Positions 24,240-32,907 of a stretch of 64,000 nucleotides of DNA are shown piece after piece. Within the stretch, counting starts at the first letter, position 1. Every line of letters starts with the position of its first letter. A program made the position numbers and the translations under genes. Origin of the DNA: Paenibacillus macerans (GTDB lineage Bacteria > Bacillota > Bacilli > Paenibacillales > Paenibacillaceae); the NCBI RefSeq assembly GCF_023715465.1, contig NZ_JAMBOE010000003.1:248001-312000 (forward strand), read 5' to 3'. The notes below the pieces were generated by a model, which was not told where the DNA came from, searched no databases, and worked only from the letters and a program-made list of their open reading frames with translations.

Positions 24240-26711
24240 TCATTGTGACACCGAAATGTTATCGAAATGCGCATGCTTGTTTAAGGTTCTTACCCCGATT
24301 TTGCCGTGCGTGAACGGATTTAGGCTGGTGTCGGTGTAGTCGATCTTTGGACTCGCCATATCTCCCACAAACACTTTGATGTTCGTGCCGCTAACGACAA
24401 CTTTTATATGGTGCCAGGTATTCGTAGAATACGACTGCGCAGAGCCGGCGAGAAACTTCCAATTATAATTCATTTTGCCCAGATTTACTCCGCTTGTCGT
24501 TAAATAGACGTAGTATCCTTGAAGGGCGTCCAGGTTGTTTTGGCCTCTTTCGGTGCCATGCGAAGGATTGGACACTCGAACGAGCAGCCCCGCGTCGCCC
24601 TCGGAATCGATCATCTTGAGATCGGCCTCTACCGTATAATCCGCCCAATCCGCGTCTCCAAACACGGCTTTGGCCGGCCCCGATCCGCCCGAGCTGTACT
24701 CCCCGTTTTCCACCGCCCATGTACCTTCGAATCGAGTCCATCCGTTGTCATTGCCGTCATCGAAATGATCGCTTGTAGCCGGGACGGCGGCATGTTTATG
24801 GAACGTCATCCGCGAAAAATCCGCTTCGCCGGTGACAAACTCCACTTTCAGCTCCCGCTCTCCGCCGTTAAGATACACCCTTTTCTTCGCGACGGTCCGC
24901 CAGTTCTCCCAATCGCCCGTATTCGGCACATCGATCAGGCCTGTTAAGTCCGTGGCGCCGTCCCACACGCGGATTTGCACGCCGTTCATCGTCGTGGCCA
25001 TGCGGAAGTCGATATCGTAATATCCGCTGGCCGCCACATTCACTTTATATTTATACCATTCTCCGGTTTGATTCCAGCCTAAATTGAACAGCCCTTCGCT
25101 GTTCAGGCGGATGTCGCCGGCATCGGACCGGTAAGCGCCGCCTATATTATTGCCCGTCGTGTCGTGATAGGCGGTTCCTTCGCCGCCTTTCATATAATGC
25201 ACCGCTTCGATCGTGCCCGGAACCGGTTTGTAAGCGTTCCAGGCGCTGCTTCCGTTGACGTCGTTGCTAAAGGCGACAAAACCGAAATCCGCATGGGTAT
25301 CTTCCGTCATCACGCCGATTTTGCCCGCTCCCAAATTGGCGGTTCGCGTCCCTTTATGCATGCCGTCTACATAATACTTAAACGTGGATCCGGACTTTTC
25401 GACACGAATGTTGTGCCATTTCGAATAATCGAAGCCGGCCGGCAGAGGGAATGTCTGCCAAGCTTGATCCACACCGCCGATGCGGAAAAACGTTTCCAGC
25501 CGGTTATTTTTCGAGCTGAGCAGCGCGACGCCGTAATTGTTCTCATCCGTATAGGAAAATACAGCCCCGAATTTCGGATTGGCGGAGGTGGTTCCCCGGT
25601 TCATTTCCTTCATGTTGAACTCGGCCGTATAATCCGCCGCGCTGGCCGCCGCCGTCACTTGTTTGTACCAGGTTGTATTGCCGAGCGCATTTTGCCACAT
25701 TAACTGTTGATTATAAATGCCCCAATTGCCGCCGCCCACATTGGTCCAGTTGCTCCCGATCGCGGAGCGGTCAAAATAGTCGTAGAAATCCGGCATTTCC
25801 GGATCGCGCTGCGGCGTCGTTGTGGGGCCAAGCACCATCATCCTGTCGTTGTTCCACACGATCCGGTCCATGTTCAAATGGCGCAGCGGTCCGACAACGC
25901 CCGGCCCCTCCAAATTATGATAAAGCATATAATGCGTATCCAAATCCGGGCCGACGGCCACCGTATTATGGCCGAGCCCCACCGTCGATCCCTCCGTGCT
26001 GATTAGAGCCGGGTTGAGGCTGTCCGCAACATAGCCGGATCTCGGTCCCGACGTGCTCACTGCGTAGTCCACCCGGTACCCTTTGCTGAACACATGGTTT
26101 CCGGTATAAGTCATATAGTATTTTCCGTTGCGTTTAAAAACCGTTGCTCCCTCCGTCCAGCCCCCCATCCCGACCCCCGTTGACGCACTTGCCCCGATCG
26201 TGGTCGGACTGCTCATCGGGGCGGCGTCGATGCGGCCTGGAGCGGCATGGTAAAAACTGAACGAACCGTCATCATCAATAAAGACATGACCGTCGATCGA
26301 TTTACCGAGATTGCCGGTGACAACTTGAAACGGTCCGGTAGGACTTGTGCTGCTAAGCACGTAATGCCCGTTCCCGGCGGGCGAGGTGTACATATAAAAC
26401 GTTCCGTTCCAGTAAATGACCTCAGGCGCGTATGCCCCGTGCGTAATCGGGTCCGTTGCGGCCAGTCCGCGATAGTTCCAGTTCACTAGGTCCCGGGAGC
26501 TCCAAACTTTTACCCCGTCGTCGGTATCTCTCGTACTCACATACAAGTAGTAATAGCCGTTAAATTTTAGAACATAGGGATCCCCCAGCCCATACTGCCC
26601 CCATTCATCCGGCAAGGTTCGCGGATTTTGATAGGCTGATGCCGTGAACGGAACCGCCGCAAGAGACAGGATAACGATCAGCGTGAACAGCCATCGATAC
26701 CTTTTCACCAC
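24240..26711 (-). CDS. Secreted multidomain GH43 glycoside hydrolase with CBM6
   Basis: An 823-residue exported enzyme. A signal peptide (cut after about ASA, residue 26) precedes a GH43 five-bladed propeller. Its catalytic base Asp44 sits in LGDPYV, Asp140 in SIDGHVF and the acid Glu187 in GWTEGATVF. A laminin-G/DUF1080-like domain covers about residues 315-490, a CBM6-like domain about 495-640 (EAVHYMKGGEGTAYHDTTGN), and a second laminin-G/DUF1080-like domain about 645-823. GH43 enzymes act on arabinose- or xylose-containing glycans; the exact linkage cannot be read here. The GTG start has GGAGGG 6 nt upstream. A cre-like site lies 58 bp upstream. Confidence 0.88.
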   Translation of the reverse strand: MVKRYRWLFTLIVILSLAAVPFTASAYQNPRTLPDEWGQYGLGDPYVLKFNGYYYLYVSTRDTDDGVKVWSSRDLVNWNYRGLAATDPITHGAYAPEVIYWNGTFYMYTSPAGNGHYVLSSTSPTGPFQVVTGNLGKSIDGHVFIDDDGSFSFYHAAPGRIDAAPMSSPTTIGASASTGVGMGGWTEGATVFKRNGKYYMTYTGNHVFSKGYRVDYAVSTSGPRSGYVADSLNPALISTEGSTVGLGHNTVAVGPDLDTHYMLYHNLEGPGVVGPLRHLNMDRIVWNNDRMMVLGPTTTPQRDPEMPDFYDYFDRSAIGSNWTNVGGGNWGIYNQQLMWQNALGNTTWYKQVTAAASAADYTAEFNMKEMNRGTTSANPKFGAVFSYTDENNYGVALLSSKNNRLETFFRIGGVDQAWQTFPLPAGFDYSKWHNIRVEKSGSTFKYYVDGMHKGTRTANLGAGKIGVMTEDTHADFGFVAFSNDVNGSSAWNAYKPVPGTIEAVHYMKGGEGTAYHDTTGNNIGGAYRSDAGDIRLNSEGLFNLGWNQTGEWYKYKVNVAASGYYDIDFRMATTMNGVQIRVWDGATDLTGLIDVPNTGDWENWRTVAKKRVYLNGGERELKVEFVTGEADFSRMTFHKHAAVPATSDHFDDGNDNGWTRFEGTWAVENGEYSSGGSGPAKAVFGDADWADYTVEADLKMIDSEGDAGLLVRVSNPSHGTERGQNNLDALQGYYVYLTTSGVNLGKMNYNWKFLAGSAQSYSTNTWHHIKVVVSGTNIKVFVGDMASPKIDYTDTSLNPFTHGKIGVRTLNKHAHFDNISVSQ

Positions 26712-26768
26712 ATGATACCCTCCTCATCTTCGCAAATGAATGCCTGACATTGCAGAGTGGCCTTGTGC

Positions 26769-26782
26769 TGTAAACGCTTAAT
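26769..26782. promoter_or_regulatory. cre-like site upstream of the GH43 gene
   Basis: TGTAAACGCTTAAT matches the cre consensus at 12 of 14 positions and is nearly identical to the site at 8576-8589. It is a candidate for carbon catabolite repression of the secreted enzyme. Confidence 0.4.
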
Positions 26783-26863
26783 TACATGAAGCAGGGGGAA
26801 CCCTTAATCCTCATAAGCAGAAGCACCGGGGACTTCGGCTCTTTCTAAACTTTGGAAGCTACT

Positions 26864-27049
26864 CTAAGGGACTCCAGCGACCTTATTTGCCTATTTCCCG
26901 GGTATTTCCCAGCCTAACGGACCCAGTTGACGCTATTTCGCTCTAAACTGGTTCACCCGGGCCGATTTGAGCTAAATAAGGTCATTTGTGTCCGTTACAT
27001 TTTGCAAACCTCCGTTTTTTCCGCAAATAACGGCCCTGGTGTCCCTTAG
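26864..27049. repeat. Four-palindrome intergenic element F
   Basis: Four ~27-nt units start with CTAAGGGAC or CTAACGGAC and end near TTATTTGC. Units 1 and 2 (26864 and 26914) are direct; units 3 and 4 (ending 26998 and 27049) are their inverses. Centres are 50, 58 and 51 bp apart. It lies between the GH43 promoter region and element A. Confidence 0.75.
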
Positions 27050-27150
27050 GCCCCAGATTCCTCTTCTCCTCCAGGATTCCTCTACTCCTCCCGCCGATAC
27101 CTGCGCATCACGACTGCGGTGCAGCACATTTAAGTCGTGTTCACGCTCTC

Positions 27151-27332
27151 ATTGGATATAATCCAATAGATTAGGGGAAATCGAATGCGATTTGAAGCTC
27201 CCATTGGAAAAATCCAATAGAATTCGCTCAATTCGCCCGTTTTGAACCCTGCGGAGCTCGATCTATTGGAAAATATCCAATCTAACTACTACATTTTCCA
27301 CCCAATTTCCAATTCTATTGGATAAATCCAAT
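27151..27332. repeat. Four-palindrome intergenic element A
   Basis: Four palindromes ATTGGA-N4/5-TCCAAT lie at 27151-27167, 27203-27218, 27265-27281 and 27317-27332. The flank AGA lies to the right in units 1-2 and to the left (TCT) in units 3-4, so the halves are inverted. Centres are 51.5, 62.5 and 51.5 bp apart. The element ends 59 bp past the LacI gene stop. Confidence 0.8.
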
Positions 27333-27391
27333 GACAATGCCGATAATGGCCAGCCAAGGGAGGCAAAGCGCAAAGCCGCAGCTCACACTTT

Positions 27392-28375
27392 TCACGACGA
27401 ACCGCGCTCAACCAGCACGGCCTTGTAAGTTCGCAACATCGGCGCAAACGCTTCTCCCCGCAGCCGCCGGTTCAAGCATACCGTAACATCCCGGACCATT
27501 TCGGCAATCCGGTTTTGAACGGTCGTTAACTCCGGCGTGGTCACCAGACAGATCGGATGGTCGTCAAAGCCGATAATGGCCGTTTCTGCCGGTACGATGA
27601 TGCCGCAAGTTTTCGCCGCACGCAGGAACCCGGCCGCCGCCTCGTCGCTTCCGGCCACGATCCCGTCCGGCTTTTTCGCAGAAGCAAACAACTCAAGCCC
27701 AAGCGCATAGCCGTCCTGAACCTGATGGATCCCGCTGAATCTTTGCGCCTCCGTACACGGAAGTCCAAAATGACAATGGGCAGCCTTAAACCCTGCCCAC
27801 CTTTTTTCCTGCAACGGCGTCCGGTGATCCATGCAGAAAATCAGGTGACGCCGCCCTTTGACCAGCAAATGGGTTGCGGCTTGATAAATGGCGTCTGCTT
27901 CATCCAAGGCAAACACATCCAGCCATTCCCCAGGAAATGTTTCGTTGCAAACCAGGGCAACGCAGGTTCCCACCTGTTCTTTGACCTCCCGCTCCGAAAA
28001 AAGAGAATGCGTAATAACTACTGCGTCCATTTCCCGGCGAGCCAATTTGCCGTACACTTCCCGTTCCAGTTCGCGCGAAAAATACGTCTGATGAACAACC
28101 ACCTTCAAGCCATGTTCACTGAAAGATTTGCCCAGCACACTTACCAGTTCGCTGAAATAGGGGCGGTTCAAATCGGGGACAATCACGCCGATCATATGAT
28201 TCGACTGCAGACGAAGCTGGACACCTCGCGCATTTCTGACGTATTCAAGCTCCCGAACGGCCCGCAGCACTTTATCCCGGCTTTCTTTCGAGACATGAGG
28301 ATGATCGTTCAGGACGCGGGATACGGTCGATTTGGAGACCCCGCTATGGCGGGAAATATCATGAATGGTCGGAAT
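27392..28375 (-). CDS. LacI-family transcriptional regulator (possible ATT start)
   Basis: A regulator of about 328 residues. The helix-turn-helix and hinge (PTIHDISRHSGVSKSTVSRV, then LNDHPHVSKESRDKVLRAV) are followed by a periplasmic-binding-like effector domain starting IGVIVPDLNRPYFSELVSVL. Start choice is unusual: the in-frame GTG at 28384 lies inside the AAGGAG site. An ATT at 28375 sits 8 nt from AAGGAG and gives the family-typical start MPTIHDI. It is divergent from a HAD phosphatase gene, with a 12-bp palindrome between them. Its effector sugar is unknown. Confidence 0.85.
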   Translation of the reverse strand: MPTIHDISRHSGVSKSTVSRVLNDHPHVSKESRDKVLRAVRELEYVRNARGVQLRLQSNHMIGVIVPDLNRPYFSELVSVLGKSFSEHGLKVVVHQTYFSRELEREVYGKLARREMDAVVITHSLFSEREVKEQVGTCVALVCNETFPGEWLDVFALDEADAIYQAATHLLVKGRRHLIFCMDHRTPLQEKRWAGFKAAHCHFGLPCTEAQRFSGIHQVQDGYALGLELFASAKKPDGIVAGSDEAAAGFLRAAKTCGIIVPAETAIIGFDDHPICLVTTPELTTVQNRIAEMVRDVTVCLNRRLRGEAFAPMLRTYKAVLVERGSS

Positions 28376-28405
28376 AAAAACCACTCCTTTTTAAGCTATT
28401 GACCT

Positions 28406-28417
28406 GGGAACGTTCCC
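28406..28417. promoter_or_regulatory. Palindromic LacI-type operator in a divergent promoter region
   Basis: GGGAACGTTCCC is a perfect 12-bp palindrome with the central CG typical of LacI-family operators. It lies between the divergent LacI and HAD genes, just downstream of a plus-strand TTGACC. Autoregulation and HAD control are inferred. Confidence 0.5.
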
Positions 28418-28467
28418 GGCATGTATCCTAAGTCTAATCCATTTACCGGGAGGAAGTATATAAAACC

Positions 28468-29292
28468 ATGCGCACATTTCAAACCGCACAGGAAACACAT
28501 CATCTTATTTTGTTTGACTTCGACGAAACCTATTATCCCCATGAACGAACACCGGAGCAGCTTCGATTGCTGCAAGAACTGGAGGAATATCTGCAATTGC
28601 TTGCCTGGCGTCACCAGGTCAAAATCGCCTTTGTAACCGGAAGCGGCCTCGCGCATATTGAGCACAAAATGACTTTGGCCGGTCTGTCATACCTTCCCCA
28701 TTTCATCGGCAGCAACCTGGGCACAGAGCTTTGGCAGACGGAGCCTGACGGGCAGCTCAAGCATAGCCCAGCGTGGGAGAAGATCATCCGGCTGTCCGGC
28801 TTTTCCCGTCCTGCCGTGGAAGATATGGTCAGCGAACTTAAGTCGGTATACGGCATCCGGCTGCATGAACAAACCCAGTTTGGCCAAGCCCGGCACAAGA
28901 TGAACTATTATTACTATTCCGAGTCGCTAACGAAAACGGCATATGACTTGACTATCATCAGACAACTGGCCTTTAACCTGGGAATCGGGCTCAACCTCAA
29001 TGCTTGCAATCCGAAAGCGGGCGATCCCGAGGGAGCTTATGACGTAGATTTTATACCCAGAGGAACGGGGAAAAAGGCGGTGGCCGACTTCCTGATCTCT
29101 TCTACTGGTGTTCCTTTCGAAAGAACGATCGCTTTCGGCGACAGCGGGAACGATCTTGAGATGTTAAAAGCGGTAAAGCACGGGTTCCTGCTGCAAAACG
29201 CAACCCGGGAAGCGAAGTCGCTTTATTCCCGGGTTGCTCCATATCCGTATGCGCAGGGAATCCTGCATGTATTAAGCGAGCTTTTTTCGTAG
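28468..29292 (+). CDS. HAD-superfamily phosphatase, sucrose-phosphatase-like (HAD-IIB)
   Basis: A 274-residue HAD hydrolase. Motif I is DFDETYY (nucleophile and acid Asp), motif II VTGSG, the motif III Lys lies in GTGKKAVADFL, and motif IV is GDSGNDLEML. The cap, inserted between motifs II and III, is of the IIB type found in sucrose-phosphatase and mannosyl-phosphoglycerate phosphatase. It is divergent from a LacI regulator, suggesting a sugar-phosphate substrate. It is monocistronic and converges on mntH. The precise substrate is unknown. Confidence 0.85.
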   Translation: MRTFQTAQETHHLILFDFDETYYPHERTPEQLRLLQELEEYLQLLAWRHQVKIAFVTGSGLAHIEHKMTLAGLSYLPHFIGSNLGTELWQTEPDGQLKHSPAWEKIIRLSGFSRPAVEDMVSELKSVYGIRLHEQTQFGQARHKMNYYYYSESLTKTAYDLTIIRQLAFNLGIGLNLNACNPKAGDPEGAYDVDFIPRGTGKKAVADFLISSTGVPFERTIAFGDSGNDLEMLKAVKHGFLLQNATREAKSLYSRVAPYPYAQGILHVLSELFS

Positions 29293-29319
29293 GAAGCAAA
29301 TAATAACTCGCAGCCGAAC

Positions 29320-30624
29320 TCATAACAGCATTTGCGTCAACAGGAACAGATTCAGTCCGACGACCAGGGCGGAGATCAGCCATCCCAGTACAGTGGTGAA
29401 ACGCCGGTTGACCAACCCGCCCATAATGTCCCGGTTACTGGTAAACATAATCAGCGGAATCAGGGCAAAAGCGATGCCAAACGAGAGGACAACCTGGCTT
29501 AATACCAATGCGCTGGTGGGATTAATGCCCGAAATAATGATCGCTAGCGGCGGTACAATGGTGATGGCCCGGCGGAGATACAAATTGATCCGCTTGTTGA
29601 TGAATCCCTGCATCACCACATCCCCGGCCATCGTGCCCACCGAAGAGCTGGACAGGCCGGCGATCAGCAGGCCAAGCCCGAAGGAGATGGCGGTAACCGG
29701 TCCGGATAGCTGCGCGAACTGGTGAAAGGCAACGTCAAGGTCTTCGACCACCAGCCCGTTTTTGAAAAACAGCCCTGCGGAGACGATAACCATCGCCATA
29801 TTGACCGCCCCGGCGATAATCATGGCCAGCACAATATCGATGAATTCCAGCTTGAAAATCTTCTTTTTCTCCGCTTCGTTGCGGCCGACAATCCGGTTTT
29901 GCGTCAGCGAAGAATGCAAATAAATCGCATGGGGCATTACGGTAGCGCCCAGGATGCCTGCGGCCAGGAGCACACTGTCCACGCCCTCAAAACGCGGAGT
30001 GACGATGCCCGTGGCAACCGCGCCCAGATCCGGTTTGGCGGCGACCACCTGGAAGGCGAACGCCAATACGACGATCAACACCATGCCAGCGATCCCGGCT
30101 TCCAGCGTGCGGTAACCCCGGCGCTGCAGCTCCAATATCGCAAACGAGCCGATCGCGGTGATAATGGCGGCTGGCAGCATCGGGATGCCAAACAGCAGGT
30201 AAAGCCCCAGCGCCGCTCCGATAAACTCGGCCAAATCGGTAGCGATGATGACCAGTTCGCTCTGAACCCACAAAAAGATCGAAACGCCTTTGGGAAACCG
30301 GTCATGCGCGACCTCGGGCAAATTTTTGCCGGTGGCGATGCCCAGCTTGGCGGACAACGTCTGGATCAGCACCGCCATCAGGTTGGAGGCGGCGATCACC
30401 CATAACAGGAGATATCCGTATTTGGAACCCGCGGTAATATTGGTCGCAAAATTCCCGGGATCAAGATAGGCTACCGCGGCGATAAACGCCGGGCCCAGAA
30501 AGGGCAGCAGACGCTTCAATCCCTTGACCTTTCCGTCCAGTGCGGCATGCGCGGATGCATTTGTTTTTTTCGCTCTATGGTCCATCTTAGCCGGTTGTTG
30601 CTGTACAACACCTTGCTCTATCAT
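29320..30624 (-). CDS. mntH: Nramp-family manganese transporter
   Basis: A 434-residue Nramp transporter with about 11 membrane helices, importing Mn2+ with protons. Helix 1 carries the metal-binding DPGN motif (AYLDPGNFATNITAGS) and helix 6 the MPHA motif (MPHAIYLHSSL). The consensus transport stretch GLLIAGLSSSSVGTMAGDV is present. The start follows AAGGAGGG. A near-perfect MntR-type box lies between its promoter and the start codon, so manganese repression is likely. Confidence 0.95.
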   Translation of the reverse strand: MIEQGVVQQQPAKMDHRAKKTNASAHAALDGKVKGLKRLLPFLGPAFIAAVAYLDPGNFATNITAGSKYGYLLLWVIAASNLMAVLIQTLSAKLGIATGKNLPEVAHDRFPKGVSIFLWVQSELVIIATDLAEFIGAALGLYLLFGIPMLPAAIITAIGSFAILELQRRGYRTLEAGIAGMVLIVVLAFAFQVVAAKPDLGAVATGIVTPRFEGVDSVLLAAGILGATVMPHAIYLHSSLTQNRIVGRNEAEKKKIFKLEFIDIVLAMIIAGAVNMAMVIVSAGLFFKNGLVVEDLDVAFHQFAQLSGPVTAISFGLGLLIAGLSSSSVGTMAGDVVMQGFINKRINLYLRRAITIVPPLAIIISGINPTSALVLSQVVLSFGIAFALIPLIMFTSNRDIMGGLVNRRFTTVLGWLISALVVGLNLFLLTQMLL

Positions 30625-30669
30625 GTCAATCCCTCCTTAACTGCACATGGGATTTGCCTCTATACAGTA

Positions 30670-30727
30670 AAGTTTCCTCAGTGCAACTTTCTGATTAGAG
30701 TATAGTCCTCTTTTTGAAAAATGTAAA
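30670..30727 (-). promoter_or_regulatory. mntH promoter with MntR-like box
   Basis: On the minus strand TTTACA (30727-30722) and TATACT (30704-30699) are 17 bp apart. Nine bp downstream, AAGTTTCCTCAGTGCAACTT (30670-30689) is an imperfect palindrome of the form known for Bacillus MntR boxes. This location would block transcription when Mn-MntR binds. Confidence 0.65.
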
Positions 30728-30746
30728 TACACATTCATGAAATAAA

Positions 30747-30788
30747 AAAAGCCAGCGGACCGTTTCCTTGTCCACACTGGCTTTTTTT
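30747..30788. terminator. Terminator of the TetR-MFS operon
   Basis: GCCAGCGGAC and GTCCACACTGGC (30751-30781) form a stem flanked by AAAAAAA and TTTTTTT, so it works in both directions. It lies 38 bp past the MFS stop codon. Confidence 0.8.
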
Positions 30789-30818
30789 GCCAAATGCTAT
30801 GCAATCGCGAACGTTATT

Positions 30819-32048
30819 TTAATGTTTAAAATCCGCCTGCCGCGCTGTGGTGCCGGTAGTCCGGCCCGAAACAGGCCTTAACGCCAAGAAAAAGCAGAGA
30901 ATCAGCACGATCGCGGCGGAGACGTACGGATAATTGATATTGATATCGAACAGGTAACCGGCGACCAGCGGGCCCGCGATATTGCCGAGGCTGGTATAAG
31001 CCGAATTGAGACCAGCAACGTATCCCTGCTGATCCCCGGCCATTTTGGATAATTGCGTGCCGACCGCCGGCCGCACAATATCGATGGACAGAAACACCAG
31101 GAACGTCACCAGGAAAATCAGCCAATATTTATGCACGAACAAGGTCAGCAGGATGCACAGCCCACACGTAATCAAACTGAGGGTGATCACCCGCTTCTCC
31201 CCAAACCGGTTCAGAATCGCACTGAACACCGTCGCTTGCACGACGGCGCCGGAGATCGAGCCAAACGTAATGATCATGGCGATATCCCGCGGCGTGAAGC
31301 CGAATTTATGATCGACGAACAGGCCGAACACCGTTTCGTAATTAGATACGCCAAACGACAGCACGAAAACGATAATCAGGCTGATAAAATAAGGCTGCCG
31401 GTACGAACGAAGCAGTTGCACGAGCAGGCTCTCCCTTTTCGGCTGCGGCAAGTTATCCGTTGTTTCCTGCCGCTGTTTGGCGATGCCAAGCGATTCGGGC
31501 AGCAAAATGGTCGTTACCACAGCGGCGATAAGTCCGGCAACGGCAGCGGCGTAAAAGGGCATGCGGATCCCGAATTCGGCGATAAAGCCGCCGATCCCCG
31601 GGCCGATAATAAAGCCGGTCGTAATGGCCGCGTTGATCAGTCCCAACCCTTTGGCTCTTTCTTCGCCCGTAGTCACATCCGCCGCGTAGGCCATAACGGC
31701 CGGCATAATAAGCGCCGCCCCAATGCCTCCCAGCATTCGCGCCGCGAACAGCAGTACCGGGGAGCTGACGGCCCCGAAAAGCCATTCCGACACGGCAAAA
31801 ACAAGCATCCCGGCGATGATGATTTTTTTGCGGCCAAGCGAGTCGGACAACCGGCCGGCAAATGGCGAGAACACCAGCTGGGTCAGCGAAAACGCGGCAA
31901 CCAGCATCCCGACAATGCTGCCGCTGATATGAAGTTCGTTCATGTAAGTCGGCATGATCGGAACAACGAGCCCGATTCCCGTAAAAACCAGGAATATGTT
32001 GATCATAAGCAGCAGAATCGCCCCGTTATTTCTAATCAACAAAGACAT
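30819..32048 (-). CDS. MFS multidrug efflux transporter (NorA/TetA-like)
   Basis: A 409-residue major-facilitator drug:H+ antiporter, 12 helices. Motif A is FAGRLSDSLGRKKIIIAG and the antiporter motif C is TTGFIIGPGIGGF, which together mark the exporter subfamily. The ATG at 32048 has GGAGG 8 nt upstream; an upstream in-frame codon is rejected. It follows a TetR regulator on the same strand, and an operator-like repeat lies in the gap between them. The drug specificity is unknown. Confidence 0.88.
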   Translation of the reverse strand: MSLLIRNNGAILLLMINIFLVFTGIGLVVPIMPTYMNELHISGSIVGMLVAAFSLTQLVFSPFAGRLSDSLGRKKIIIAGMLVFAVSEWLFGAVSSPVLLFAARMLGGIGAALIMPAVMAYAADVTTGEERAKGLGLINAAITTGFIIGPGIGGFIAEFGIRMPFYAAAVAGLIAAVVTTILLPESLGIAKQRQETTDNLPQPKRESLLVQLLRSYRQPYFISLIIVFVLSFGVSNYETVFGLFVDHKFGFTPRDIAMIITFGSISGAVVQATVFSAILNRFGEKRVITLSLITCGLCILLTLFVHKYWLIFLVTFLVFLSIDIVRPAVGTQLSKMAGDQQGYVAGLNSAYTSLGNIAGPLVAGYLFDININYPYVSAAIVLILCFFLALRPVSGRTTGTTARQADFKH

Positions 32049-32091
32049 ATAGGTTTCCTCCAAATAATAAAAATGCAGTTTATTGTTTTTA

Positions 32092-32113
32092 TATACTGAA
32101 CGTTCGGTCTGTA
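32092..32113. promoter_or_regulatory. TetR operator candidate before the MFS gene
   Basis: ACTGAACGTTCGGTCT is an imperfect palindrome centred on GAACGTTC. It shares the run TATACTGAACGTTCG with the site at 32741-32762. Confidence 0.65.
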
Positions 32114-32130
32114 TCTCGACAAAAAATAGT

Positions 32131-32724
32131 TTATCTTGGGGTTATACCGCGAAGAAACACGGTAACCGCATCATGATATAAGCGCTGCACGTCCCCGATT
32201 TTAACGACCCGGGTCATCTCGCTTAGCCCTGCCAGAAGGCTTTCCAGAACAACGGAGAGGGTTTCCGCGTCGCCGGGCGCAAACTCCCCTGCAGCGATAC
32301 CTTGCTGAAGCAGTTCTTTATTGAAGGCGAAATGGCTTGCGAAAATCTCCGCCATTTTGGTTTTTACATCTTCAGCCAAATCTTCACTGTTCATAAATTC
32401 ATCGATCGCTTTCGAAATCGGATGGTTCAACTCGTCTAGCGCCAGTTGGTCGGCCATCCCATACAGTTTATCCGTCGCCGTAGGATATAAATGCACCTGC
32501 TCTTCCCAGCGCTGCTCCCATTCCTCGTCCCATTCCTTTATTATATGCAGGAACAAGCTTTCCTTACTCTTAAAATGGTAATAGATATTCCCTTTGCTGC
32601 TGCCGGAGGCCTCCACGATATCCTCAATGGAAGTCGCCTTATACCCCTTGTTAAAAATCAGCATTTTGGCCGCATCGGCAATCCGCTTTTTGGTTTCAAG
32701 GGTCTGCTGCAGCTTTTTGTTCAT
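32131..32724 (-). CDS. TetR-family transcriptional repressor
   Basis: A 197-residue regulator. The N-terminal helix-turn-helix (IADAAKMLIFNKGYKATSIE, then DIVEASGSSKGNIYYHFKSK) is canonical TetR. The C-terminal ~140 residues form the helical ligand-binding and dimer domain. The start at 32724 has AAGGGGG 8 nt upstream. The downstream MFS exporter is its likely target: near-identical palindromes precede both genes, so it probably represses itself and the pump. Confidence 0.9.
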   Translation of the reverse strand: MNKKLQQTLETKKRIADAAKMLIFNKGYKATSIEDIVEASGSSKGNIYYHFKSKESLFLHIIKEWDEEWEQRWEEQVHLYPTATDKLYGMADQLALDELNHPISKAIDEFMNSEDLAEDVKTKMAEIFASHFAFNKELLQQGIAAGEFAPGDAETLSVVLESLLAGLSEMTRVVKIGDVQRLYHDAVTVFLRGITPR

Positions 32725-32740
32725 CAGGAACACCCCCTTC

Positions 32741-32762
32741 TATACTGAACGTTCGTTCTATA
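32741..32762. promoter_or_regulatory. TetR operator candidate before the tetR gene
   Basis: ACTGAACGTTCGTTCT lies 17-38 bp upstream of the start codon and repeats the operator found before the MFS gene. Confidence 0.65.
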
Positions 32763-32869
32763 TCTTAGCAAAAACAGGGCTGAAATTCAAGCACCACCGC
32801 CTGCTCTTTACTTAACCTTGGCCGGTCTGCTAACCGTTCGTTTTACCATCACCCTTGCCGGAAATATAG

Positions 32870-32895
32870 AAAGGGCCGGGAATCCCCAGCCCTTT
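32870..32895 (-). terminator. Probable terminator of the GH30-phosphorylase operon
   Basis: AAAGGGC and GCCCTTT, with an inner GG/CC, form a compact hairpin 13 bp after the phosphorylase stop codon. The T tract is weak. Confidence 0.55.
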
Positions 32896-32907
32896 CACAT
32901 CCAACCG

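Noticed and set aside
26864-27332. The regularly spaced repeats as a CRISPR array
   Set aside because: There are only four short palindromic units per element, with two spacer sizes and reversed orientation in the second half. No cas genes are present.
27151-27332. Element A as operators of the neighbouring LacI gene
   Set aside because: It lies at the 3' end of that gene. Five other elements with the same geometry have different sequences and are near unrelated genes.
31053-32099. A 348-codon plus-strand frame opposite the MFS efflux gene
   Set aside because: Its composition is Arg/Gln/His-rich without motifs, while the minus strand has motif A and motif C of an MFS exporter.
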